DNA of 64,000 bases, taken from positions 1,266,001 to 1,330,000 of the forward strand of contig CAWUCO010000167.1 in the NCBI GenBank assembly GCA_963920705.1, read 5' to 3'. Numbering within the stretch: position 1 is the stretch's first letter; each line of letters begins with the position of its first letter. Shown here in pieces: positions 10,986 through 21,059 of this stretch. The DNA is from Odiellus spinosus (lineage: Eukaryota; Arthropoda; Arachnida; Opiliones; Phalangiidae). Position numbers and translations under genes: made by a program. The notes beneath the pieces are model-generated. The model was not told the origin of the DNA, did no database searches, and saw only the letters and a program-made list of their open reading frames with translations.

Positions 10986-11909
10986 TTTAACTGTGTCGTA
11001 ATGAAATGTGAATTTTTGAACGCAATTCCAAACCACTAAACACTATGACGGAGATATAGAAACTTAGTCATGTTTAAAAATTCAAATAGACCAAAATAGG
11101 TCAAATTAGGTCGAATGTTAAACCTAATCATTATAAAATTAAACAGATTTAAGTCGATTTAAAAGTAACTTAAAAAGTACTTCTGGGTAATGAGCAAGAT
11201 TGGCCGGAAACTCGTTAACAACGTGTTATCAAACTTCTCGATGATTGTTAAACGTAGTCTAGTCTGTGAGAAAAATTAAAGATTTGTAGTAAATCAAGAG
11301 CAAAGGGTTTTGGATTTAAATAATTTAGTGGAGCTTGGTAAATAAAAAAAAACTTGATAAGATATTTCTGGTTATAGCGTTAGTTCTACACTCTCCTTAA
11401 GATTAAATAAATAAGGATCTAAGTCATTGATAACTTTAATTTTTTTGCTATAACAATTTTCGTTATCTGCAAAAAATCTGTTGGTCCTCCACCTGTTCAA
11501 ACCGAAAGAAAGCGTCTCTGTTACTATGGCGACGGGGGCGGAGCTTAGTGGTATTATCATGTCAATGCTCTATTTCTCCATCGCAATTACGCGACTATCT
11601 TGTTAGGCTTATTTGATTACGCAGACAAGGGTTACAATTATAGAGCTTCACTATTGGCTAGAAAAGATACTCCAAATTGGGTATGGAGTATAAACAGGAG
11701 TAATTGGACTAACAACGCGATAAGGCGAGTAGGATTTTTGAAACGTTTGCGTAATTTATTTATTAACACGGTGTATAATAAACATGGAAAAATGGGAGCA
11801 GATTCCCTCTAATATTAGCGGTACGTTACACACTAAGGCGAATGATCAGTTTTCGATCGACAACTGGATTTCTAACATGGGAAATCTTTTTAAAGAAATA
11901 ATTAATTAA
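10986..11909. other. No recognisable feature
   Basis: This AT-rich sequence contains two short open frames (11,372-11,560 minus and 11,600-11,812 plus) without recognisable domains. I regard both as chance. No repeat copy elsewhere in the window was noticed. Confidence 0.4.
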
Positions 11910-12318
11910 TTAGGATAAACACAATAGTGTTTATCCCTTTATTTAAACTCGAATTTCATCCGAAACCGTAATTAGGATAAAAACGTTAATGTTTATCCTT
12001 TTATCTAAACTCGAATTTTATGAGAAACCGTGATGTCTTTTCCAATGGACCCGCGGCGCTTGATAAATGAAATCGTCGTCGTCGTTTTCCTCTTCCCACG
12101 GGAGCCTGAAGGAGTCTACCCATTCAACCGAATATTGTTGGATCGAATCCCATTCGTCCGAAAATTTCTAGCCAGTATTTTACAATCTAGCCCAATGGCG
12201 GCTTTCTATTAAATGAGAATATTTTCCGATGCAACCGAAAACTTAAAGCTAGTATTATAAAGTCAAATTCCGTCAAAAAAGCTCAAATAAATATAATAGA
12301 TTTCGATGGGGTCTTCGT

Positions 12319-12372
12319 CTCACCGTGGTCTAGTGGTAAAGCGTTGTATCGTGTCTCGTCTCGGGAAGGTAA
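12319..12372 (+). other. tRNA-like A-box fragment
   Basis: The sequence 'tggtctagtggt' with its flanks fits the internal A-box of Gly/Glu-type tRNA genes. I see no matching anticodon arm, no 'GGTTCGA' B-box and no acceptor pairing, so it is at best a degraded tRNA or the head of a tRNA-derived SINE. It is followed directly by 'gggaaggtaagt'. Confidence 0.25.
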
Positions 12373-13055
12373 GTTTACAAAAATTACGTTATAAATCTTG
12401 TGAATAATTAATTTCGTTGCAAGTGCTGAATTTAGAAGAGGATTTTAAAATTCAATAATATTGCGGACCCCACAAAGAAAAGTATTAGGTTGAGGTTAAT
12501 AATATAAGCTAACCATGGGTTGAAATTGGGTGTTTTAATCGGGTTATTTTACTTTTGGTTACTTTTGTGTTTCTCTAAGCGGGACTTCAGTTAATAATAT
12601 TAGTTTTGGGTGGGCAATAATTTATTTAAGGGGATGAGAAATTTAATGCAGTTTCTTCATGGGGAAATCCAACTATTTAGAACGGATTAGAAAATTTTAC
12701 GTAGGGTTAAATAAGGGTTCTTTGGCCTAGGTTCAGTTGTGTTGGGTTTGGGTGGGTTAGGTTAGGTTCAGCTAAGTATTAGCTATCATCGCGAGAAGGA
12801 ACTATGTAAATTAAGACATTCAATTTTGTTTAAAGGGAAACTTGAAGCTAAAAATCGAACTGCTTTTGTATTTATTTTCGGAATCAAGAAACGCCAAGAA
12901 ATGTCTTTGAGAATTTGTTGACAATTTTTAGACAATTTTTGGTGGTTAAATTAATTAAGTCAGGTAAAATTTGAATAAAAGAAAATTTAAAAGCAAGAAT
13001 TCCTTTTATTTTTCTATTACATATTGAATAAATTATTTCATTTGAATATCAAAAT
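12373..13055. other. Non-coding interior of the MULE
   Basis: I see no gene. A short TTAGG-like run ('gggtgggttaggttaggttc') occurs near 12,750. The rest is AT-rich. Confidence 0.4.
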
Positions 13056-13059
13056 CTAG

Positions 13060-14466
13060 GTTCATTGATATAGCATTAAGAAGTTTTAGGGCTGATTGGG
13101 TTCTGTCTATATTAGGATTCTTTTTTCGTTTTCATAATGCGAAACAGCATTTTTGTACCTTTCATTGAATTTCACGAATTTTTTCTTTGCTGGATTTGGA
13201 GGTTTTCCTACATCAATATCAAGTTTCTTACCACAAAAATGTACTTGAAAATTTTGTATTTCCTATAGAAACGGAAAGAACGCTGGCTTGGTGGGAAACT
13301 TGCTGTTTAATTTGAAATGAATTCCTTCTAAAGGGTAGTTGGTGCGTAACTCGTAGCATGAGAAGTGATTCCACATTTTCGGCGGATGCAAGGTGTTTTC
13401 GATCCAAGTATCCACAAAATAATCAAGAAATTTCATTACATTTGGCTCATTTGTTGGAAATGTGTCTTGTAGTGTTAACCATAGTGCGCTGTGTTCAATT
13501 AGTGGAACTAATGACAATGCCATGAGCCGCCGAACCATTAGTCTTACGTTATCATTTTTCTTATACTGTTCCGAGAGATGATTGCTTTTGACAGCTCGCC
13601 ATACTGGTTGTTTGAAGTGAAAGTAGCACCCCTTTGTTACTGCTTGAGGGAAAACTCCATTTAATGTTGTTATCATTGCGCTTTCGAAATCTACTTGAAA
13701 TTTTGCAGGCGAAAAAAGTAACCCTTTAGCGGTTGCTGCGGCGATAATTAGATGAGACATTCGAGAGTATACGGCTTTGGAGTGACCGGGAAGCAAGACC
13801 TACGACTTGCAACATAATTCCACTGTAAGGTATATGTAGAGTGTAGAGTTGCTTGGATTGATTCGGACAAGAATAATGAAAGCCGTCCATGAAAACTGAT
13901 TCGGATTGACAAAGTAATAGGGAAAACTCATTTGTAGCGAAAGCCAGAATTTTTTCTTTCGTTCCGTCGTTGAAAAGAAGAAAATGGTCGTTTGTATAGC
14001 CGACGTTCTGCCATCGTTCATCGATTATTAAATTTTCCGTACACGATGGATTCTGAGCCATATCTTTGGTTTTGTGACGGTAAAGAACAGTTCGAACAGA
14101 CTTAAATTCGGGTATTATGGCTTGAATTTCCAATTCTGGAATACCATTTGACAAAGCTTTTTTCTTTTTTTCGGCGCAAACAACGGTGAAGACATCACGA
14201 ATTCGTTTTCTGCTGCTGGATGACTGATCGATTTCTGTCAACATACTTGCTTTGGCATTGAATTGAATAATTTATTTCATGTCCGATTCGTGTATTAGGT
14301 GGTTGGGAACAGTACCTTGAATAAATCCATCCAAAGTTATTATTTTTACGTTGCATGCCTTATTTCTACAAACATAGAAACTAGTAGCACCGATTCTTTT
14401 ATTAAGGTTAAACAAAAAACTGTTATAATTATGTACATATCCGCCTTTGTTAGCTATTCGCTCCAT
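13060..14466 (-). pseudogene. MULE transposase with FLYWCH finger, broken
   Basis: Reading on the minus strand, residues from 14,466 to about 14,290 form a FLYWCH-type zinc finger (GGYVHNYNSFLFNL, then FYVCRNKACNVKI and a terminal NHLIH). The MULE transposase domain follows: FMDGFHYSCPNQSKQLYTLH, then SHLIIAAATAKG, DFESAMITTLNGVFP with the second acidic residue, and GCYFHFKQPVWRAV. The C-terminal RTNYPLEGIHFKLN is also typical. Such enzymes cut and paste DNA. Defects are a TAA at 14,272-14,274, a one-base shift near 13,799 and a stop near 13,263, with family-like sequence (KPPNPAKKKFVKF) continuing to about 13,060. I infer a dead transposon gene rather than a domesticated one, because inverted repeats still flank it. 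Confidence 0.85.
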
Positions 14467-15889
14467 AGTTTAACTACAAAACAGACTGTCTCATAAAGAT
14501 GTGAACTTATTTATTGAATAATCACTTCTTATATACTAAACGAATTATTTCTAAAAAATAACATTCCTTTCCTTAAATATTTTATGAGAATATAATAGAG
14601 CAGTTTTAAATTACAATATTTAACGTACCGCCAAAATTGGCTACATTTCGGTCGAATGGGATTCGGTCGAATGGGCCAGGAGCTCCACTGAATTCGAATT
14701 AATACAGACAAAGGTACTTCTTAAAAAAAATTGAGAAGACTTCGTTCGGGTACAAGAGTATCTATAGTTAAACACAGATTTCTATAATGAAATGTTGATT
14801 AAGTATATGAAGCAATAGAAAGTAAGGATGAAATCATAAGCTTGCTTCAAAATGGTAAACAGTAGAATCATAATGAATATCCATCGAATTCGAGTTAATA
14901 GAGAGACAGATGCCTGTATGGGTGACGAAAAGGGTAAAAAATATAACTATCCGAGCTTTTTTAATTGGCTTTAAATATATAAACATAAATTTTATTTATT
15001 AAACAGTAGATAAGCGTTTTCAATGGCATTTTTTATCGTTAACTGAACTTTGCATTCACTGGGTTCTTCTACTAGGGTAGCCTTCTTTAGCCGTCTAATT
15101 TTGACTATTATATTATATCATGAGTATCCCATTCAATTTGCCCTAATTCACCGTGATTAAAAAGTTGGCAAGATTTTCTTATCATTTGATTTTTAACTTT
15201 ACAAATATATCTCTTCTCGGCCTATATAAGCGTGATTTACAAATTCGGTACCCATGGATGCACCGCACCAATGGGTGGTGTACGTTAGCGTTTAAAATTA
15301 TTACGAATCCTCTCGCTTGCGCGATGGTGACGTCTTCGATTTTTTCGGCAATCGTTTCTCACCTATATTTAGGTGATAAGAGACCTCTTTCTCCAGATGT
15401 TTTGGGTAGAATACTCGAATAAACCAAGGCGATTGAATTTAAATCTGTAAGAACATTTCACAATTAAAGGTCTAAGGAATAAATATCACTTGAGTTGGAC
15501 TACATATCCTGCGAAGTGCTCAATTACACACGAAATTTAAATTTTAACGTTCTTAATCTCTACTTTATTTTTTTCAAATACTTGAGTTTTGCGACAAAGA
15601 TGTGCTTTAGATGCAAAAGCACCGTTTTTACTACTACGTAATGACATCGCTTTTAAGTAGTTGGCCAATTATTAAAGTCTGGATCTAAAGCAAATGTTAC
15701 TTAACTATATTAAAAAATGAAGATTAAGAATGTTAAATATGATAGGCGAAACGGAAATTGATGTCGGCGAGTTAAATATACGGCCACATAATTCTGGTCT
15801 TCTGAATTATGTTCGCTTGAATTGTTTCGCCTTTCATGCCCATTTTTTGTCGATGCGATTTCATATTATAAATTTAAGCCCTAGCTCGG

Positions 15890-16375
15890 TCTAACTCGTC
15901 CCTCTTGTAATATTTTAGGTAAGGCAAGGTTTGTTAATCCCTCGACTATACCTCAAACCAGTTAAAGCCTCGAGCTACCTCGTCCATCTGGTAATCTTTA
16001 AGGAATGTTTTGGATAGATAATCGCTCTAATTAGCCAATCCCTCCAACTAGTTTATCCTTAGCTCAGGCTATTTGTAATATTTTAGGTAAGGCTAGGTTA
16101 GGTTAATTAATTCCTGGAATTAGCCCATCCTTCGATCTAGTTAATCCCTCGGGCTACCCATTCCATCATGTAATCTTTATGATAAGGTTAAATTATGTTA
16201 TTTAATCTCTGGAAATTGCCCATCCCTCCAACAAGGTAATCCCTAGCTCAGGCTAATCCGTTCCACTTGTAATATTTTAGGTAATATTTGGTTAGGTTAG
16301 TTAATCCCTTGATTTAGCCCATCCCTCTTTTACTACTTTAGGTAAGGTTAGGTTAGTTAATCTCTGTCTTTGAAG
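15890..16375 (+). repeat. TTAGG-rich degenerate array inside family X
   Basis: Roughly 100-bp units contain 'aggtaaggttaggttagtta', 'atccctcgggctacccgt' and 'ccctcttgtaatatttt'. Equivalent blocks lie at 19,220-19,630 and 31,860-32,515. The 'ggttaggttag' phrase resembles the arthropod telomere repeat TTAGG but is embedded in longer units, so it is not a telomere tract. Confidence 0.8.
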
Positions 16376-16611
16376 ATTTGTTCTAGGGTCTCAATTACGA
16401 ATAAATTGAAGCCTCAACTAAACGCTATAATATTTATTCATCATTAGTAAGAATTAAGGTTCAATATACATATAAAGCAAAATAGTGAAATGAGGAAAAG
16501 GTGTATATTTCTGGTGAAAAAAAGGGACAGAAATTATACAAAGAAGAGGTTGCTTCGCACCCTTAAAAAGGGCTCTTTATCTAACTCGAGCCAAACCCGT
16601 GAAGGGACACA

Positions 16612-17927
16612 TTAATTGTTAGAGAAAGTTCCATAGAAAACTAGTCGGGCAGGTGGTTCTTTTAAACTTCGGCCTTTATTCTCCTTCATGACTTTAGTCA
16701 TTGTCCTTATCATGGATGTCAATCGAGAGGATAAGGGAGGAGATGATAGTCCTTGACCTTGACCTGGTGTTCCTTGTATAGGAGATATTCCTTGGATTCC
16801 TGATGGTTGAGGAGCAGAAGGAAATTGTGAAGGAGGACCCTGTTGATAGTGAGCTTGAGTTGGGAACCATCCCGGTTGAGGCGCAGCTGAATGTATTTGT
16901 TTTTGAGGTAACGGTACTTGTGACGGATACCATCCTTGATAAGCTTGTGCAGGAGTAGATGTTGTTGGTGGTCCTTGGTAAAAAGTACTCGATGCTTGAG
17001 GATTAAATCCAAGAGGATACGTAGGTTGCATTGTTATTGGTTGATACTGTGGTTGTGTGACGGTTGGAGTTTGGTATTGAGCTTGAGGTGGAAGTTGACC
17101 TTGAGGTTGTCCAAGTGTTGTACTTATAGAAGGAATTTCTCCGTATCTTGCAGCTGGATTAATAGTATGTGTAATTGATGATGGTTGAAGTACTTGAGGA
17201 CCAGAAATTCCAAATGCACCTTGAGTCGTCGTTGGAAGAAGTGATATACCGGATGGATGAACTGAAGGCGTTGGCATAGTTCCAGTGGCCATAGTAGTTG
17301 TAGTTGTTGTAGTCAATATCGCTTGTATCGAGCCTATAGGGTTGGCATGCCTAGAGGCCCTAGGTACAGACATACCTAAACCCAATTGGATGTTCTCTAC
17401 TGTACTACCAAATGGTAATCCCATCATGGGAGTTGGTAAAATTGGAGAACCTATACTCCCTGTAGGGCTTTTTAAACTTGGAAATGATTTAACCCGTATT
17501 AAACGTCTGTAGGTTGTCGGTGGAGAAGTCAGAGCTGATATATTTGCTACAGAGCTTTGTGGACTTGTTATCCCAGGTCCAATTAATGGTGGATTTACTA
17601 CCGGTGTATGCGGGGATAGCGGAGGACTTATTACAGGTGTATGAGGGGATGTAGGAGGTGTAGTGGTAGTTGGCATAATTGTAGTAAGTGGTGATGACGT
17701 AGCCATAATAGAATTTCCCCTATCTAATCGTAACCTTGATGGGCGTATAATATTTTGTATATTGTAAGTAGTCACAGGGGGGATATCTCTACTAATTGTT
17801 CCTCAGAATCGTTTGGCTGTAGTCTCTCCCAATTAATACTAATCTCAGACCCAGATGACAAAGAAAGGGTCCTATCTTGTGGGGTGGTAAAAGCTAGATT
17901 CCTATTTGGTGATGTCAGTGTTAGGCC
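16612..17927 (-). pseudogene. P/T/Q-rich gag-like ORF of an LTR retroelement, truncated
   Basis: An open frame of 387 codons runs from 17,775 to 16,612. Upstream, another frame (about 17,927 to 17,775; SGSEISINWERLQPNDSEEQ) appears to join it across a C-run near 17,774, so one base has probably been lost or gained. The protein is low in complexity. The N-terminal half is rich in T, P and S (TTTTPPTSPHTP), the middle carries QPQGQLPPQAQYQ and QPQYQPITMQP, and the end is basic. I see no zinc knuckle and no catalytic motif. It lies downstream of an LTR/PBS-like structure in the same orientation, which favours a gag-like product, but this is inference. Its last few codons and its stop come from family X sequence (16,612-16,628), so the original C-terminus is lost. 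Confidence 0.5.
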
Positions 17928-18303
17928 AAATATATTTCATTTATTAAATAAAATTCTTTTGAAGAGATGCCTTTAATAGGAAAGTATTACCCAAAATATT
18001 TGTGTTTAAATAATCTGAGTATTTTTTAAAAGGGTTTTCAATTATAAATAGCAAAATCAAAATAAATAGATCAAAATGCTGTATGTATGGAAAATTTCCA
18101 TTAGCGAAAATGACGAAACCTTCAAAAGAATAGGCGAGATAACGCCTATCACCACCCCCACAAAAAAAAACCGGGCCAAAAAGGGCGAACGCCGACTAAA
18201 AAGAAGCCCAGGTTGGGGAGGCCAAGATGGCGGACGGGGGAGGCGAAGAAACGAAAAGCCGAAAAACGGCGAAGGGAAAGGGGGATGGTCACGGCACCAA
18301 TTC
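17928..18303 (-). promoter_or_regulatory. Retroelement leader with PBS-like site
   Basis: On the minus strand, three bases after the LTR end, 'ttggtgccgtgacc' (18,300-18,287) has the TGG start expected of a tRNA primer-binding site. A GC-rich leader (18,290-18,140) and an AT-rich segment then lead to the gag-like frame. The primer tRNA is not identified. Short open frames on either strand here have no recognisable content. Confidence 0.45.
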
Positions 18304-18826
18304 TGTAACCGTCTCCCGTATGGGATCCCTCTTTTATTGGGATAAGAGAATGGCTACAGCGATTTAACCCAATTAGTGGTTCAACCCCTTTCCTCACTGG
18401 TTTGTTTTTACGCTATTACAATTTTAATTTGTTACAAATACCTGATTAACATCTTCCGACGAGGATGTCTCGCTAGAAGAAACGTCTTTCGCCCATCTAT
18501 GTTCTCTACACATTGTTCCAATAAAAGACTCGTAATTTCTTTCTTTGAAGGATTTAATTCTTCTTATTGTAGTACAAAATTTGACTCTTATACTTGACTT
18601 AAAGTATTTTTTAAACGAAAAGCCTTTTTTTCTAAAACTCAAGGTGGTTCTCTGTTCGGAGTCTATATAAGAACTGTTCTCTCCTAACTCGTTTTAGAAG
18701 GATATCCCAAAAAAATTTATAACTGTGGTGGTCATCACCGGGGGGAGACAATCGGGGGTTCTTTTTCCAGGGTATATTTTTGGGGCTAGACATAAGAATA
18801 CAAAATTTTTGTGTGTGACCGTCACA
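18304..18826 (-). mobile_element. Candidate 5' LTR
   Basis: On the minus strand the segment begins TGTGACGG (18,826) and ends GGTTACA (18,304), matching the TGT...ACA rule. It contains a TATA-like 'cttatatagactcc' near 18,665 and an AATAAA signal at 18,338-18,333, close to the end as expected for R/U5. A PBS-like site follows. No second LTR is in the window, since the element is cut at about 16,628, so the LTR ends are predicted and not proven by comparison. Confidence 0.45.
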
Positions 18827-19050
18827 TCATGTATATCTTCTGTAGTTACTCGAGCAATATAGACTCATGTAAACACAACGCGACAGAAAATAGGGGCAAA
18901 GGTGAAGAGGCAATAAGATTCCCCCAAGCATAGAAATATATAAGGAGATCGCGTTGTTGCAAAACCTGTTGTATAAATGTTTCTTAACTTATGACATGTC
19001 TCTAATAAAAGTCATGCTAATCTAAACGTAGTTTGTTGCCTCATAACAAA
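18827..19050. other. Short spacer between LTR and family X copy 2
   Basis: No feature recognised. It contains 'aagatagaaatatataagga'-style AT-rich sequence and an AATAAA at about 19,004, with nothing decisive. Confidence 0.3.
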
Positions 19051-20003
19051 GTATATTAAAAAATAAAGATGTAGAATGTTAAATAGGATAGGCGAAACGG
19101 AAATTGATGTCGGCGAGTTAAATAAAGGAGCACATACTTTTGGTCTCCTAAATTATGTTCTCTTGCTTTAAAGAGGTGTTTCGCCTTCATTGCCCATTTT
19201 TTGTCGGTGCGAATTAATATTATAAATTTAATCCATAGCTCGGTCTAACCCGTCCCTCTTGTAATATTTTAGTTAAGGCTAGGCTAGATAATCTCTCTAT
19301 TTAGCCAATCCCTCCAACTAGTTAATCCTTAGCTTGGGCTATTTGTAATATTTTAGGTAAGGCTAGGTTAGGTTAGTTTATTCCTTGAATTAACCCATCC
19401 TTCCAATTAGTTAATCGCTCGGTCTACCCATTCCTTCATGTAATCTTTAAGGTAAGGGAAAATTAGGTTAATTAATCCCTGGAAATAGCTCATCCCTCCA
19501 ACTAGGTTATCCCAAGTTCGGGCGAACCCGTTCCTCTTGTAATTTATTAGGTAAGATTAGGTTAGGTTAGTTAATCAGTTGAATTAAGTCATCCCTCATT
19601 TACTACTTTAGGTAAGGTTAGGTTAGTTGATATCTGTCTTTCTAGATTTGTACCACGGTCTCAGTTACGAATAGATTCAAGCATCAATTAAACGCAATAA
19701 TTTTTATTTAGCATTAGTAAGACTTAAGGTTCAATAGACCTTTAGCAAAATAGTGAAATGTGGAAAAGGTTGTATATTTTTGGTGAAAAATGGACAGAAA
19801 TTATACAAAAAAGAGGTTGCTTCGCACCCTTAAAAAAGCTCTTTATTGAACTCGAATCAAACCCGTGAAGGGACACAAATTAATTGTCAGAGAAAGAGCA
19901 ATTTCATATCTTTAAAATTATAGTTAGTAGATTTAGTGTACTACTTCAAAGATTTTATTATTATTATATATTTTCCAAAAAACGGATAAAGACGACCTAG
20001 GAA
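19051..20003 (+). mobile_element. Repeat family X, copy 2 (3' part only)
   Basis: It starts at 'tatattaaaaaataaagatg', matching copy 1 from 15,708 and copy 3 from about 31,690, and runs through 'ggataggcgaaacggaaatt', the TTAGG-rich block (19,220-19,630) and the 'gaagggacac' segment. It extends to 'cggataaagacgacctagga', which is also the end of copy 3 (32,865). The upstream half is missing. Confidence 0.85.
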
Positions 20004-20105
20004 TAATGATAAATATATATATGCATTAAAGGAACTCCATCTTAGCTAATTTTATTTGTGATACTGATAGAATTTAAAAATAACATAAATAAGAGAGGTT
20101 GGTTT

Positions 20106-20305
20106 GCTAGGTCGTCTTTATCCGTTTTTTGGAAAATATATAATAATAATAAAACTTTGAAGTAGTAGACTAAATCTACTAACTATAATTTTAAAGATAT
20201 GAAATTGCTCTTTCTCTAACAATTAATTTGTGTCCCTTCACGGGTTTGATTCGAGTTAAATAAAGATCTTTTTTTAAGGGTGCAAAGCAACCTCTTTTTA
20301 GTATA
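20106..20305 (-). mobile_element. Inverted fragment of family X, forming a large hairpin with copy 2
   Basis: This is the reverse complement of 19,797-20,003, running from 'ctaggtcgtctttatccg' to 'gcaaagcaacctcttttt'. The two arms of about 200 bp are separated by roughly 100 bp of AT-rich sequence and are nearly identical by eye. A transcript across them could fold into a long hairpin. Confidence 0.9.
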
Positions 20306-21059
20306 ATCAGTATTTTATATCTGCACAGTTGAAATCCTCTAGAATGGAAAGTTCCGGGGCATTTAGGAATTTTATCGGACTATGACCAGTGTGAAACGCT
20401 TATTTTCATCCTCGACTCCTCGGAGAGCAGACGTGCTTATGACGTAATGTCCGAAGAAATATGTTTATCCAGGCAGGTGTTTTTTAAATCGACCTATTTT
20501 TGGCCTAAAGTCTTTCTATGAAACGAGCTGTATTGTTTTTTATCAATGGATATAAAGTAATATCATATGAGATGTTTGTTTATTTTCAAATCAGCCGTCG
20601 TCACGTCCAGCCTGTGTTTCTCAGAGGATATTGGAAGAATTGAGCGATGGAACGAAGGAATTATTAGGATGGAAGGAGTACCTTGGATTTAAAGGGAAAG
20701 GTTTAATGTAATATTTGAGCAGTCAATTTAAAGACTGTGTTGAATTCCGCGTTGCCCTTGTGTGGCCAATTAATAACCCCTCGATACCTTGTTCTTTTCA
20801 CGTTTAATCAAAACAAAGGCCTAGCTTTGACTAAACGAAAGACAAGTGCATTTTTAAACTAAATATCTGTCTGCAGCGGAAATTTAGTTTTCACCTTTTG
20901 ACGCATCGCTAGTTTCAAATATGTACGAAGTTTATAACTGCTAAAGTGGTTTAAGAAATTTTTATTCGTTATTTTGTGTGAATTGTCTCGAGTTTGCGCA
21001 AACTCACTTAAAGTATTGGAGTAGTTCCTAATAGAATAATTACTAATTGACTTTGGTAG
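20306..21059. other. No recognisable feature
   Basis: Mixed-composition sequence. A minus-strand frame at 20,859-21,116 has no recognisable motif. There is no clear repeat, promoter or RNA. Confidence 0.4.

Larger units (their letters stand above)
12100..14685 (-). mobile_element. MULE (Mutator-like element) nested in family X
   Basis: The left end (12,100-12,180) and the reverse complement of the right end (about 14,625-14,685) share 'cccattc(a/g)accgaat', 'cgaatcccattcg(t/a)ccgaaa' and a following 'tagcca', so they are imperfect terminal inverted repeats of about 60-80 bp. The transposase remnant lies between them on the minus strand. The interruption point is fixed by comparison with the family X copy at about 30,450, which runs straight through. 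A 9-bp target duplication, usual for MULEs, is not clear; the left flank 'ttcccac' and the right 'ctccac' are only similar. Confidence 0.75.
11910..16628 (+). mobile_element. Repeat family X, copy 1 (split by a MULE)
   Basis: This copy is collinear with 30,333-32,865. Both start with 'ggataaacacaa(t/c)agtgttta', then 'taaactcgaatttcat' and 'gagaaaccgt'. They continue with 'cgaattaatacagacaaagg', 'cctatataag', 'caccaatgggtggt', 'aggcgaaacgga', a block rich in 'aggttaggttagttaatccc' (15,890-16,370) and a terminal segment 'cgggtttg/aactcga' ending 'gttagagaaag'. The part at 12,100-14,685 is absent from the other copy and is a nested MULE. The start holds two tandem ~60-bp units, each with an inverted repeat (GGATAAACAC/GTGTTTATCC). 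No protein is encoded. The class is unknown. Confidence 0.8.

Noticed and set aside
12319..12372. Functional tRNA gene
   Set aside because: Only an A-box-like sequence is present. There is no B-box, anticodon arm or acceptor pairing.
13060..14466. Domesticated FLYWCH gene
   Set aside because: A stop, a one-base shift and flanking inverted repeats favour a dead MULE. An intron explanation for the TAA is weak, since the same frame continues directly.
15890..16375. Telomere or subtelomere tract
   Set aside because: TTAGG phrases are degenerate and embedded in ~100-bp units shared by three family X copies. There is no pure telomeric run.
18149..18642. Short frames of 72-89 codons around the LTR
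   Set aside because: They overlap on both strands, lack recognisable motifs and lie within predicted LTR and leader sequence.
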